From Atrina japonica (Eukaryota; Mollusca; Bivalvia; Pterioida; Pinnidae), in contig BROG01000106.1 of NCBI GenBank assembly GCA_030159075.1, forward strand, positions 1,461,001 to 1,525,000: DNA of 64,000 bases. The letters are read 5' to 3'. Positions within the stretch are counted from its first letter, which is position 1; the number at the start of each line of letters is the position of its first letter. This document shows positions 53,334 to 63,689 of the stretch, piece by piece. The notes below the pieces were generated by a model that did not search any database, was not told where the DNA came from, and saw only the letters and a list, made by a program, of their open reading frames with translations. The position numbers and the translations under genes are program-made.

Positions 53334-56300
53334 AACCAAAAGAAAGTCTTTTTTGCACACACAGAAACCCAAAGCTGACCAAGAGACAGTCACAACTGTA
53401 TCCCCAATTTTATTTTCTTTATTGGGCTTGAATCCCAAAAGTTGATAACATTCTTTGAGATATCAATGAATGTTGACCCCATAGATATACTGCATTTTAA
53501 TAAGAATTCCTCTTGGCTAAACTGTACGAGTTCTGGGCACTTATTCTGCAATATTTACCTCAGCACTGTACTTTGAAAGGCAATGTACTTGCAACAACAA
53601 AAAAACTAAATGCGTATGCTGACGCCAACTTAAAATTCAATTATAAATACAATCTGTAATACAAATGTACCCTATGTTACTAAAGCGCACCTTGTCGCTC
53701 GTTTATTGACAGATTTTATTTTTGTTCCCAAACTTTGTAGATATTGCCTTTAATATCGTTCATACAAAATTTTACAGTCATCTGATCATTGGTTCATGGG
53801 AAAAAGATTTTTAAATAGGTACTAAATTTGGGACCTCGATTTAAAAATTCAAAATGGAGTTAAGAATTAGTCAATATTTTTGTGTTTGAATAGTCTATAT
53901 TCAAAAACCTTTCCAATTTGCTGTTTTGCATAGGAAATTAAATTATTCCTATGATACAACACTGACGGCATTAAATTCAAAATGATGTAAGTGCTCTAAC
54001 GGGATTATAATTCAGGACCTGTTACGAAAAGGCACTCACTCAAATAATCACAGTTATAGGTTTACCAAGATAAATTGACACATGTTTATAAACATAACAA
54101 GTCTTAATTAGATAATATTATTAGAGCTACAATAGTGCGTGGAATCAAAGCAAGGTAAAGAGTTTATCTATAAACCTCTACTTTCAGACAACAGACTGTA
54201 TTGTTTTGGATTCTGATAGCTCCTAGAAGTATCACATTATCTTGGTAGGCCTTTAATAATTACTGCAGTAGACATAATCCGTTCATGAACCTTAAAAAGG
54301 TATAACTGAATTGAAAATAAGTTATGTCTGGACCATAAAAAAGATATAATGAGAAAGTATATATGTCAAATGTCGCTACCACACAAATACACACATTTAT
54401 TCATGTGTCCACTCACCTGGATAAGGTACATAGAACCAGCTTGCATTTGTAATTATGTCATGACCTATATCTGTACGGGCTTTATATTCTAGACTATCTG
54501 GGTCATCAGAAAAGACACCAAAAGCCGTCAGTATACCACTAACAGCCCATCCTATCAACATTGCCATTAATATCTGAAATAAATGTCCATATATTGTAGT
54601 AATATGCTCAGGAGTATAATTATCTTCATATCATAAATCTAAGAATAACAATGATTCCAGCTGTTTGTAGGCACATACATTCGTGTATGGATTTTTTTAA
54701 TCATACTGTAAAATAAGTTAAACTATTTGTAATTTGGAAAGGAAATACTTATTACTTTTCTGCATAAAAGCAATCTGATTGATTCAGGTATATAAATTAA
54801 AAACAATTTAATGAAGTTAATTATTTTTGCTATAGACAATCTATTTGGATTAAGTAAACTGAGAGTATTGATCATATTTATAATTTAAAATTCACAAATT
54901 GTTTCTACATACAGTAAAACTTCGATGAGTCTAAGTTCAAGGGACCACTTAGAAAAGTTTGAAACATCGGGACTTTATCTCATGGATGGTAACCGAGAAG
55001 TATACAATTTTAGTTTTAGAGGTGCTATAAGGTGCATATGACTGCTTCAAACCATTTAAGACATACACGGTCATTATAATTAATAATTAGTGCTAAAATT
55101 AACTCAATGTTCGAGAAATTGAAACACTGAGTGTTTCTTTGGAGGACAAGAATTATCATGGGGGGGATTTTGTACACATGTAAAATTGGACTTTGAATTA
55201 TACGTAGGAATTTTCATTGTTTTTTTTTTTATAGAAATGGGCACAAAACTTTATTTGAAAGACTCATAGACGTTCGAATTATAAAATGTTTATAAGTAGC
55301 GTTAAATAACAAAATCATTCAGGACTTTGTCAATAGTTCGAAACATCGAGAAATTTGATAAATTGAATTTTGACTCATTGTAGTTCTACTGTATTTGATA
55401 TTTACAAAATTAGATTTGATTGATATTTGTAATTCTTATTCAGCAGATAAGTATAGCATATTAACATAGATCTACAGAAACCATTGCTGTCATGTATAGA
55501 TATATTTCAAACTAAACAAAACATTTAAATACAATATATTATAAAAATTTAGATTGAAATTGAGATACAAAATGCCACATTTCCTCAGTATATAATGAAT
55601 TTGAAAAACTAACCGAAAATACTTGATGAAGAGGATATCTAATGACATGGCATCCTCTCTTTTTGGTCCAGACTGGAATGGGAAGTTTCCATCGTGCCAA
55701 ATATAAGGAAAATATAATCGCTAGTGATCCAGTCCTAAATTACAAATGAAAAAAGTAAGTTATAATGCTAAATTTATATATGATAGTATAATTGTTAGAT
55801 TGAAAGATAGAGAGACAGACAAACAGAGACGAGACAGAGAAAGACAGACAGGATATTGAAATACCAGTAACAACCAAGGAAGAGTTTCAAACGATAAAAA
55901 AGAGGCATATGATTAATGTGCAGTTAAGGGTAGAGTTTGATTCCAGATCTGAATAAATCTTTCAGTTGTTCTGCTCAATTTGGTTGATAAGTCAATAAGT
56001 TGATAAATGTGATATCTTCAAACATACGTACAATATACCAACTCCCCAGTGAACTTCAATAAACTTGACTGCAGCACGTGTCATGTAAATTCCAATTAGT
56101 AAAATGGCAGGCACTATTGTAACTGGTCCAATGAATCTGAGTAATACACCGACAAGACCTGTAGCACCTATCAGAAAGTGGATTAGTCCAGCCAACATCA
56201 AGCTGCCCTCTAACTGCAAATTATATTAGATTTTGAATTATAAGATATCAAATATGAATCATATAAAGCAGTAATAATGTCTGACTATCTTCAATTACAG

Positions 56301-57929
56301 ATAACAGAAGACAAAAATGAACCTCTGGAAAAACAAAGCGGAATTGAAAAGTCGATTAATCATACTTGCTTTGTTATAGGTCAACTTCAGAACAAAACAG
56401 AGCTAAACCAGAACCGATATTTGCAATGTAAACAATTTACTCCCCAGAAGACAGAATAATAGTTACAAAAGTTGGAGGTATTAAAATAATTCAAATTAGA
56501 TAAATTCCACTTTTGTTTTTGTGTTGTCTATGAAGCGCAGATCACATGACCAGGTATCACATTATACTTTGTATGTGATTGTCATCCTAAACTTTTATCA
56601 ACATGTCATTGTACATACCTATCTAATCATAATCTATATGTCAAATTATCAAAATAAATAAAGAATAACATTTAATTAAAGGGGCATTACCAGTGTTAAT
56701 CAAAAACAAAATCTATTTAGATGTACAATAACAAATAAGAGCTATGCACAGGCAAAATAATTGTTTTGTTCATATATATTTTTGAAAATAAGGTCAGGTC
56801 CAGCGTGGTATTCATATACAAATAGTAAGGTTTAGTTAATCAATTGCAATTGAAAAAGTGTCAAACCTGGGTTTCTCAAGCAATTTTAAGAAAATATATA
56901 GGAATTTAAGAATTTTTATTCCTGAGTGTATCTCTTTTTTTGTCAGTAGACAAGGGAAAACTAAAGTTTGAAAAAAAGCAGAGCTAATGCTGTTTAAATT
57001 TACACTATAAACATTGGATATCATAACATCCTTTTCTGGTTGGCTATCGTTTTATATATCCATCCTTTTCTGGTTGGCTATCGTTTTATCTATCAATATT
57101 ACCTATACACACACATTTATTTTATTTCTGTTAAACAATCACTTAGGAATCATATCATATCAGTATATGGTTACTACTTGTTTACGTACAAATATTGTCT
57201 CATCACTTTTATATACACTTACACTCTGTACATTGGACATGATAACATCCCATTCTGGTTGGGTTCTATTTACGAACATTGTCATGTTGGCATCAGGACT
57301 TAACGTTGTAACTGTAAAAGAGTGTGTTAATGTTGTTTAAAAAATAACTCATCTACATAATTACAAATGGCAATCATTTCATTTTAATACAAATTAAATT
57401 ATTGATTTCTGCTGTAGAATGAACATACACATACAAATTGAAATGGAATTAAAATATGACCAGAAAAATCAACATTTGCTCAATACAATCGTTCTTATAA
57501 TTTAGACTTCATCATTGGAGCCTAGAATTTAAATAGATGCATATGTCTCACAGAAAACTTATTATAACGCAAGCCCATCCTACAAATATATCAATCTCCT
57601 CCCACAAATATATCAAGAATAATCACTATAAAAAAATGCAGATGTAAGTTGAAAGAACTTGTGCCATGTCTTTTTGATAATTGATCAATTTTATATGTTT
57701 AAATGAAGATGATTGAGAAGTTTAGAATGTTTTAATCAATGGTAGTTCTTAGACAAGGTATCCCTTTCATGATGGATTTAGCAATATATCTAGATTTATT
57801 ATTTGGCCTTGTATGTTACCACTTTCTCTTTAGAAAATATATCTATTATAAATTGGAGCTCAACTGATGAAGTCTAATTGATAGAAAGGATCGTCTTGAG
57901 CATTATTAAAATTAGCACTATGTTTATAC

Positions 57930-57996
<67 letters not shown>

Positions 57997-60900
57997 TCTG
58001 TGCCTACCATCAGCAGTAATAACCGACCAACAATTGTAATACCCAAGCTATGGATTTGGATAATCTAAATAGTTGATCAAGCCAACCATTTCTGCCCTTT
58101 AAATAAAGAAGTTATTTTACTTTACAAACTGATAACTTAAATTTATAAATAGTCATTATAATATTTATTATAAGGGTGGCTAACATTATATTTATTCTTT
58201 CTGTTGATTCTAACATGCAAAACAAATTATTACTTTAAATCGAAGTAGAATGTTTATTTTACATAAACAGAACAGATATAATTTGGTAAATCTGATAAAA
58301 TAGTTATACAGAATTTCTTTGATTTAAAAAGACTCGCCAAATTTGGCAATTTAATGCTAAATCTAGACATCTCATGATGAAAATGAATTGTTTCAGCGTA
58401 AAATAACAGCAAGTGAGATTATACAAAATCTAAAATAGAATTTATACACATCCATTTTGGTAGGAAATTAAGTTAAATTTGATCTCACAAGTGAATTAAG
58501 CATTTGCAGTTTTGTAATTTTAATTGAAAATGTCTATACATCCCAAGCTTGAAATTTTCCATGGCTGAATAAGAATCTAATATTCATTGCACTTTCTTTG
58601 TATAACTTAATGTGATTGAGTGAGTTCTTATTAAGTAAAATGTATTTATGCTACACTATCTTTTTGTAAATTGAACACACAAAATAACAAAAGAGATAAT
58701 GAACCAAAAAGAGGAAAAGGTAATAAAAAAAATAAAATGGAAGCACATAAATTCAGTTAATCCAAATGTTCCTTATATTAGCATATTACAACATTCTGAA
58801 AAGTAAATACATATGCTGATTCTGATCATAAGGCAAAATAAATTGAAGTTGTATCTTACTAGGTGTTAAATGGATTTGAATAAGTTTTTATGTGCTGCTA
58901 ATATGAAATGACAGTTACAGATTATAGAGTTCCATTTCTTTCTTTTTCATGTGTCACTCCAATGTAACTGCTGAAGACATTGTCCTAATCACATTTCGTG
59001 GTGGGGCAGAGTAACCTTTTGATTACTATATGGTCAATTCTACTCACTTTTCCGTTATGACAAGCTTGCATTTTATAATCAGCTGGCTACAAGTATGTAT
59101 CATGACAAGTAAGAATGATCACTTTTCTCAGTGTAGTTTCAATGCATTATCTAAAATTTAAACTCGTTAAGGTCAAGAATGAGATTATGAGACTCCATCC
59201 CGCTAGGTTTTATGAATTTTACAATAGGTTATTGGCACTGTAACCAATGATCCAAGAAGAACCTATATTACGTTTGTAGTAAAAAACGAGTGAATGAGGT
59301 GGAGAATCTCAATCATCTACATTACAGCCAGTACCTTGTGATACAGTTGGATTACAGCGATCAGGATCTAATGTCTGCAATGCTAAGAGTGGTACGACAT
59401 ATTCAAAAGCAGCACCTTGGAAAAGAGGTAGTCTGTAATGTAAAGATATAACGTTACACAAAACGCAATGACAGACAATGTTACAATATAAGAATTACAT
59501 ATACCATAGTATTTATCTTCAGGATGTCCAGGATACAATATACAAATCTTGTGAACATATGACAAAGACAAACCTCTGGGAATACAGAGATGAGATCAGA
59601 TGCCATGGAGAAGTACCTTTTGATCGGTCACAACCGCCATGAGTCCACAGTCAAATTCAAACAAAATAAAAATACTGTTGAAATATAACTTCGGCAAGTG
59701 TACACTTGACTTGCTAATTGGCGTATCTAGTATTGAACTAAAAAATAACAAATGAAATAAAAAAATAACAAATGAAAATATCTTATTAATCTATTTGTTA
59801 TGATTTTTTTCAGTATACTAAATTTGAAATACTGTTGAATCAAAGTATGATAATTATTCTAATTCAGTAGAACAAAGTATACATGCATTATTTTTGTGAC
59901 AATCTTTCAAAACTGCAGATTTTTTAATCTTAAAACTGCAAACTCCCTAACCATCAAAATATATAGACAAAATCCCTTTATCTTTAAGAAAGCAAAATCT
60001 ATACTTACCTTACACCAAACAACACCATAGATACAGTAGTTATTCCATCCATGAACAATGTTGAACTGAGAAGTTTTGTTTTAAATTCTGGACTGCGGTC
60101 CCCACATACAGCCTCTGCTACCATCAACGATAGTGCTAGTTGATTAGCTAATGAAAGCAATGCTTGCTGTAATTTAACAAATATTTCAATTTTATGAAAG
60201 TACACATATTCACTATGATATTTCATGCTCAGGTTTCAAGTCAGGTTTCTATGTCTTAAAAGGATGAAGCCCTGTCTCCTAGAAATATTCCCTGTCAAAT
60301 TGGTCAAATGATTTAGTTTGGATAGAGATTTGATTGTTATTTCATTCAATATTAGTTGATTATCATGTTTATCAAACTCGAGTTAGTTAATTTTCAAAAT
60401 TTGAAAAGACTCGAGTTTTACTGAGTTCTCATGATCACGTCGAACCTGTATCCCGCTTCAATCACAATTTTTCCAGATTACATAAAATTTGAGATTAAAA
60501 TCTTCATTAACGGACCCCCTTTCCATCCATTTACTTTTATCGACAACTTTAATGGCGATAATTGGCTTTATGCAACTTCATGGCAAGAATTCCATTACAG
60601 TAGTAATACGGGCTCAACCAATAAGATTTATTCAGCTCTGTTGGTTATTTGTATATGTTTAACTAACTGTAACTTCGTTTATACAACCGCTTGAGAGTGG
60701 TATAACAACGCAAGTTATGGTAGAAAAAATATTATCTTATGAAGTAGGACTTCTGTGTATTGAGAATGAAAATGCATTAAGCGTTGTGTCAAACTTTATT
60801 GATGTGCATAAATATGCATTGGAAGCAAGGATGATTTGTTTGTTTATTGTTGTTTAACGTCCCACTAAAGAATCGTTCACTTATATCAAGATGTCACCAA

Positions 60901-62263
60901 TTGCCGGTGAAGGGCTTCAAATTTTGGCCGATGCTTGACACTTACGGTTATGGAGAAGTGAGGATTCTTTAACGGGCCGACACCTACTGTAACACGGGAC
61001 CTCTGTTTTATTGTCTCAGGCCAAAGGACAGGAAACCGACCTGCTGCCTGCTGGACTCAAACTCATGATCAAGAGTCGAGCGCGCTACCAACTGAGCCAG
61101 GCCGGCTCTGGAAGCAAGGAAGAAAAATAATCTAATATAAGTGTGTTGGTTGGAAAGGATAATTTCACCAATCATGGTAAGAATCTGAAAGTCCAATCCC
61201 AGGAAACCCTTGAATCTTAGCAGTCAGGTGGAGATATCTTTATCTATGCATCACACTGATGTTAGATTATATCAATGTCAATAAAATAATAGTCATTTTA
61301 TCTATGTAATATAAGCACCTCACCTTTGTCAGGGGACAACCTGTCACCTAAAAGCCTCATTACATGTCACTGTTTTGTACATGTACTTTGTAGCAGATTG
61401 AGATTGTATCATACTATAACTTTGGTATTATGTTTATAATAATTGTATATGAACAGCAGTTCCCTATGTACTTCTAAACATCGTATAATGTTGTCAATAC
61501 AGGAAATAAACCCATATTAATTGATTGAAACTTTTAACCAGTGTATTATCGATGTACTATACATTAACACTTCATCACATTGTTTGATTACAGCTATTTA
61601 CAGCTAATAATCATAATTCGTACTGTGGCAAGTTTGTAAGAAATTTATGTGACAAAGAGAGCAAGACATATGTTTTCAAAACTATTTTAGAACAAATGAA
61701 ATTTCGATACAACAACATACCATGAACAGTAAGGTATTAGTTTTGAAAATATTTTAATGCCTTTAATAATACAGATAAACTAAATACAGATACAACTCAA
61801 TGTCTTCCATAGGGAAGTATCATTAAGCGAAAAAACAGTAAAACACTCATTCACAGATTTTCGGCTCCTTGGCCTTTATCAGAACGTGGGTAAATATCTA
61901 AGGCCATTCCAAGTTTTATCTTTCACTTGATAAAGGCCAAAGGGCCGAAAATTTGTGAATACTGAGTGTTCCACTGGTTTTTTTTCGCATAAATACAGGC
62001 AGATCGCGAAATACTAATATCACAAAATTTCAAAGGAGATAAAAATATTGCCTGCATTCAAAATCACCAACCTGGAATGCAAAAAGAATTGTGAGATGTA
62101 TAGGTGGGTTGTCAGTAACTTTGTATACAAGAGGAGCAGATTCTTCATGAACTTCTGTTGCGTTGTCCTCTAGGTCACCATGATGACCACCGGAAATAAG
62201 GCCATTGTCCTCCAATCGATCACCAGAACCAGAGTAGTGATACTTCACAGCATCCTTCGACAT
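49569..62263 (-). CDS. SLC23: SLC23-family nucleobase/ascorbate transporter (complete, eleven coding exons)
   Basis: Minus-strand exons 62263-62072, 60166-60009, 59432-59335, 57311-57223, 56213-56032, 55734-55614, 54573-54417, 52222-51969, 51368-51095, 50503-50408 and 49795-49569 join to 1848 nt, 615 residues, within the usual 600-650. The family are multipass plasma-membrane carriers, Na-coupled for ascorbate in mammalian SLC23A1/2. Seen: NPPIHL, RLPLFQGAAF, FIGPVTIVPA, VHWGVGIL, SIGDYYACA, PPPPNHAINRG, NVGAVGITK, VGSRQVF, KFSAVF, FLDNTLPGTKEERGI. Two N-glycosylation sequons (N158, N164) sit in the extracellular loop where mammals are glycosylated. Oddities: TM1 QH is QQ (64-65), TM8 Glu is D358, and the [QEP] before the N-x-G motif is G408, so the substrate should not be assumed to be ascorbate. 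It converges with UGCG-like copy 2. Confidence 0.93.
50408..50503 (-). CDS. SLC23: SLC23 exon 10
   Basis: Acceptor TTTTTGCAG before 50503; donor GTAAGA after 50408. Encodes DRILRTILGNANLTGAVLA and FLDNTLP, the last membrane helix region. Confidence 0.9.
50952..51048. repeat. Short hairpin repeat, copy 2 (SLC23 intron 9)
   Basis: CTTGACTCATACACCCCTAA at the left and TTTTCAAGGGTTGATGAGTT at the right; the inner GGTTTGCAGTAGAG matches GATTTACAGAAGAG of copy 1. Confidence 0.5.
51095..51368 (-). CDS. SLC23: SLC23 exon 9
   Basis: Acceptor TTGTTTAG before 51368; donor GTAATT after 51095. Encodes VGSRQVFLLCGIIY, LVGKFSAVFITIPHPVLGG, SNLHYVNLTSTRNLAVIG and LVGLMVPYWVENRP; all are well-matched family blocks. 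Confidence 0.93.
51969..52222 (-). CDS. SLC23: SLC23 exon 8 (TM8 and NAT signature)
   Basis: Acceptor TTCATAG before 52222; donor GTAATG after 51969. Encodes ILDSIGDYYACAKTC, PPPPNHAINRG and GGNVGAVGITK. It contains the substrate-contact positions of the family: D358 in place of Glu and G408 before the N-x-G-x4-T-K motif. Confidence 0.93.
52375..53100. repeat. Degenerate tandem repeat in SLC23 intron 7
   Basis: Opens with AGAGGCCCAAGGGGCCTTAA, then repeats a block on the pattern AAATCCACTTAAAAGGGGAA, ATAACTCC...ATAAGG, TTTTTTGTAGATCTTT, ACTTTTCAAGATAAT at least four times with gaps. Confidence 0.65.
53101..54416. other. Rest of SLC23 intron 7
   Basis: Apart from the ACA array nothing recognised. 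Confidence 0.5.
53298..53332. repeat. ACA trinucleotide array
   Basis: Eleven to twelve CAA units in SLC23 intron 7. Confidence 0.95.
54417..54573 (-). CDS. SLC23: SLC23 exon 7
   Basis: Acceptor TTATTTCAG before 54573; donor GTGAGT after 54417. Encodes ILMAMLIGWAVSGILTAFGV and EYKARTDIG, ending WFYVPYP, matching the SWLLCFIFTVTDVF...ARTD...PWFKVPYP block. Confidence 0.9.
54912..55391. mobile_element. pogo-like MITE with TA target duplication (SLC23 intron 6)
   Basis: Left end CAGTAAAACTTCGATGAGTC, right end (complement) CAGTAGAACTACAATGAGTC; both flanked by TA. The inner arms also pair (AAACATCG / CGATGTTT). 480 bp, no coding frame. Confidence 0.7.
55614..55734 (-). CDS. SLC23: SLC23 exon 6
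   Basis: Acceptor AATTTAG before 55734; donor GTTAGT after 55614. Encodes a hydrophobic run SLAIIFSLYLARWKLPIPVW and YPLHQVFS, matching FSQYARNVKFPLP of mammals. Confidence 0.87.
56032..56213 (-). CDS. SLC23: SLC23 exon 5
   Basis: Acceptor ATTTGCAG before 56213; donor GTACGT after 56032. Encodes LEGSLMLAGLIHFLIGATGL, FIGPVTIVPAILLIG and VHWGVGI, matching the family's LLGLPG/IGPLTITP block. Confidence 0.9.
56676..57000 (+). mobile_element. Long-TIR hairpin MITE, family M1, copy 4 (SLC23 intron 4)
   Basis: TTAAAGGGGCATTACCAGTG at the left, GGTCAGGTCCAGCGTGGTAT and AAACCTGGGTTTCTCAAGCA inside, GCAGAGCTAATGCTGTTTAA at the right. It abuts the degraded duplicate of exon 4. Confidence 0.55.
57013..57105 (-). 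pseudogene. Degraded duplicate of SLC23 exon 4 (3' half, further partly repeated)
   Basis: On the minus strand, QPEKDVMISNV resembles QPEWDVIMSNV of exon 4, and the bases after it (ATAGTGTAAAT) mirror the real donor region (AGAGTGTAAGT). A 32-nt block (CATCCTTTTCTGGTTGGC...) is itself tandemly repeated at 57028 and 57060. An in-frame TAA precedes the match, so this is a relic, not a usable exon. Confidence 0.6.
57223..57311 (-). CDS. SLC23: SLC23 exon 4 (extracellular loop with two N-x-T sites)
   Basis: Acceptor CTTTTACAG before 57311; donor GTAAGT after 57223. Encodes VTTLSPDANMTMFVNRTQ and PEWDVIMSNVQS. N158 and N164 are glycosylation sequons. A degraded duplicate of its 3' half lies just downstream. 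Confidence 0.85.
57770..57910 (+). repeat. Dispersed repeat with hammerhead-ribozyme-like 3' end, best copy (SLC23 intron 3)
   Basis: The body begins AGCAATATATCTAGATTTAT and TTTGGCCTTGTATGTTACCA, shared with copies near 30.64 and 20.84 kb. It ends in a hammerhead-like core at 57858-57901. It lies antisense to SLC23. Candidate animal retrozyme or Penelope-type pLTR remnant. Confidence 0.6.
57858..57901 (+). ncRNA. Type I hammerhead ribozyme-like motif
   Basis: Order seen: GCTCAA (57858-57863), CTGATGA (57864-57870), a short stem-loop (57871-57883; GTC/GAT pairs), GAAA (57884-57887), GGATCGTC (57888-57895), TTGAGC (57896-57901). Outer arms GCTCAA/TTGAGC pair perfectly as stem I, and cleavage would follow GTC at 57895. 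The other copies have ACGATCGT here, a self-complementary stem III; this one has a C-to-G change that weakens it. Fits the minimal type I hammerheads known from retroelements; activity is untested. Confidence 0.55.
57931..57994. repeat. TA microsatellite (SLC23 intron 3)
   Basis: About 31 TA units, 30 bp right of the hammerhead-like motif. Confidence 0.97.
57995..59334. other. Rest of SLC23 intron 3
   Basis: AT-rich, no repeat or exon relic recognised. Confidence 0.5.
59335..59432 (-). CDS. SLC23: SLC23 exon 3 (RLPLFQGAAF)
   Basis: Acceptor CATTACAG before 59432; donor GTACTG after 59335, a weak donor, but frame continuity fixes it. Encodes RLPLFQGAAFEYVVPLLALQ and DPDRCNPTVSQ, matching the conserved RLPLFQ block. 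Confidence 0.88.
59515..59665 (-). repeat. Retroelement tail fragment in SLC23 intron 2
   Basis: Plus strand reads GGATGTCCAGGATACAATAT, CAAACCTCTGGGAATACAGA and TGATCGGTCACAACCGCC. Inverted solo fragment. Confidence 0.6.
60009..60166 (-). CDS. SLC23: SLC23 exon 2 (TM1-TM2)
   Basis: Acceptor AATTACAG before 60166; donor GTAAGT after 60009. Encodes QALLSLANQLALSLMVAEAV, then GITTVSMVLFGV. It replaces the usual QHYLTMFG...VPF helix, so TM1 is divergent; two bases carry over into the Arg codon. Confidence 0.88.
60240..60820. other. Part of SLC23 intron 1
   Basis: An 87-codon plus-strand frame (60431-60694) has no recognisable motif; not called as a gene. Confidence 0.45.
60832..61109 (-). mobile_element. 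SINE family B with target duplication (SLC23 intron 1)
   Basis: Minus strand: tRNA-Lys-like head CTGGCTCAGTTGGTAGCGCG and CTCTTGATCATGAGTTTGAG, then the family B body and TTTAACAACAATAAACA tail. Flanked by an 11-bp direct repeat GGAAGCAAGGA (60821-60831 and 61110-61120), a clear target-site duplication. Confidence 0.85.
61797..61993. mobile_element. Fold-back MITE, family M2, copy 2 (SLC23 intron 1)
   Basis: Left GATTTTCGGCTCCTTGGCCT then TTATCA; right CACTTGATAAAGGCCAAAGG then GCCGAAAATTTGTGAA. Outer arms GCGAAAAAA and TTTTTTCGC pair. Leading CATAGGGAAGTATCATTAAG matches the flank of copy 1. It lies about 80 bp from the exon 1 donor. Confidence 0.65.
62072..62263 (-). CDS. SLC23: SLC23 exon 1 (start codon)
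   Basis: The acceptor TTTTTACAG (ending at 62283 on the minus strand) leaves a short leader before ATG 62263-62261. The first 40 or so residues are polar and acidic (MSKDAVKYHY, EDNATEVHEE), then NPPIHLTILFAFQ. Donor GTTGGT follows. A GTG reading seven codons further up is only leader. Confidence 0.88.
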
Positions 62264-62417
62264 CTTGTCTGAGGAAGGCACACTGTAAAAAGTAAATGTA
62301 CATACATTATATAACTATATGTAATATACACATATTTAGCAGCTGGTATAATAACCTTAGTAACATGATACAATGACGCATTATTAGAAAATCAACCAAT
62401 GAAAACCACTTTAATAT

Positions 62418-62496
62418 TCATTAAATGTACTAGCCCCGATATGTTATATATACTCATAAATGTACTAGACCCGATGTTATATATACTCATAAAAGA
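62418..62496. repeat. 37-bp tandem duplication in the SLC23 leader intron
   Basis: ATGTACTAGCCCCGATATGT and ATGTACTAGACCCGATGTTA each continue to ATATATACTCATAA. Confidence 0.8.
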
Positions 62497-62547
62497 CTCT
62501 ACAACATTATACACACATACGTGAAACCATAAAAAAGTAGGTAAATA

Positions 62548-62912
62548 TCAAAGGCCATTCCATGTTTTTTTTATGTTTAGCGTAAAATCAAAAACCTATC
62601 TTTCTATCAGGAAAATACACATAATGATGGGAAAAGCACTAGATATTTTATGAGAACAAATGCAATTTTATGCACATTTAAGTATTTTCCTAATATTTTA
62701 TCAAAAGAAAAACAAAATTAAACCTATAAAAACCCATTTGGCACCTACTAATAACTAACATATGACATGTTAGTTTTCACAATGTTTAATTGTTCATTTT
62801 AGGGCTATTTTTTTTAATTATCCCCAAGATGTTTGTTTTGTTTCATTTTATGGTCTCAAAACCTATATATCAGCCGATGCTAAACAGAGAAAAAACTTGG
62901 AATGGCCTTATA
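62548..62912. mobile_element. TIR element in the SLC23 5' leader intron
   Basis: Left AAAGGCCATTCCATGTTTTT...TGTTTAGC, right complement TAAGGCCATTCCAAGTTTTT...TGTTTAGC. About 360 bp. A fragment (AAGGCCATTCCAAGTTTTAT) also sits inside the M2 MITE at 61900. Confidence 0.55.
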
Positions 62913-63078
62913 ACGACATGAAGAAAATGGATCAAGATGCAACATCAGCATAGTCACGTTATTTCAAGGTTAAATACCGAAAAAAATAAGTAATATCTCA
63001 TAAATCCTTCATTGTACAACTTTGTCATATGACATATATACAGTAATACAGTAACATATATTTGCTGATTTAACTCAC

Positions 63079-63116
63079 ATATTAAAATATTGAAAGAGCG
63101 ATGTCCGTGTTATCAA
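63079..63116 (-). other. Putative untranslated first exon A of SLC23
   Basis: Minus-strand block beginning TTGATAACACGGACATC and ending TTTTAATAT before a good donor GTGAGT at 63078. A near copy with the same donor lies 566 bp further upstream. It could splice to the acceptor at 62283. The 5' end is unknown; exon status is inferred from the donor and its conservation. Confidence 0.4.
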
Positions 63117-63644
63117 TATATAACAAAGCACAGCTAGGAGATCAGTAAAATTTTCAACTCCGCCTGGTAAACAATCGGATTTTCTCCGCAGTTTAACCAA
63201 ATTGCATATTTCTACTATTTTACATACTGGTTTGCATTGTTATTTCCAGATAAAACCGGATATCCGTCTATCATTACCTTTATATCCCGAAGTCAAGTGA
63301 ATATATGATTAGATTAAATTCCTTTCAAAATACGGCCATAAGCAATCCAAAATGCATAATGACAGTTTGATTTGCATTTATACAGAATATGTTACCAAAG
63401 CGAATGTTCTCATTCTACTTCGATGAATACGCTGCTAAGCTATAATTTTATGTTTCTCACTGTATTCTTTAATGTTACTTTACTTTCCAGTAATGATCAT
63501 ATGAAGATTGAATACTGACTTTAGAAAAGTCAAAGAAACAGAAATGTCGAAATACATATTTGAAAGAAGTCCCATAAACATGCAGTTTATTCTTCCGTCC
63601 ATCTATACTTATAACAGTAACATATTTCTGCTGATTTTACTCAC

Positions 63645-63684
63645 ATATTAAAATATTGCAAGAACAATATCCGTGTTATCAAAC
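63645..63684 (-). other. Putative untranslated first exon B of SLC23 (duplicate of A)
   Basis: Minus-strand block beginning TTGATAACACGGATATTG and ending TTTTAATAT before GTGAGT at 63644. Similarity to block A continues past the donor for about 28 nt. It may be an alternative first exon with its own promoter, or simply a local duplication. Confidence 0.4.
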
Positions 63685-63689
63685 CCTCT

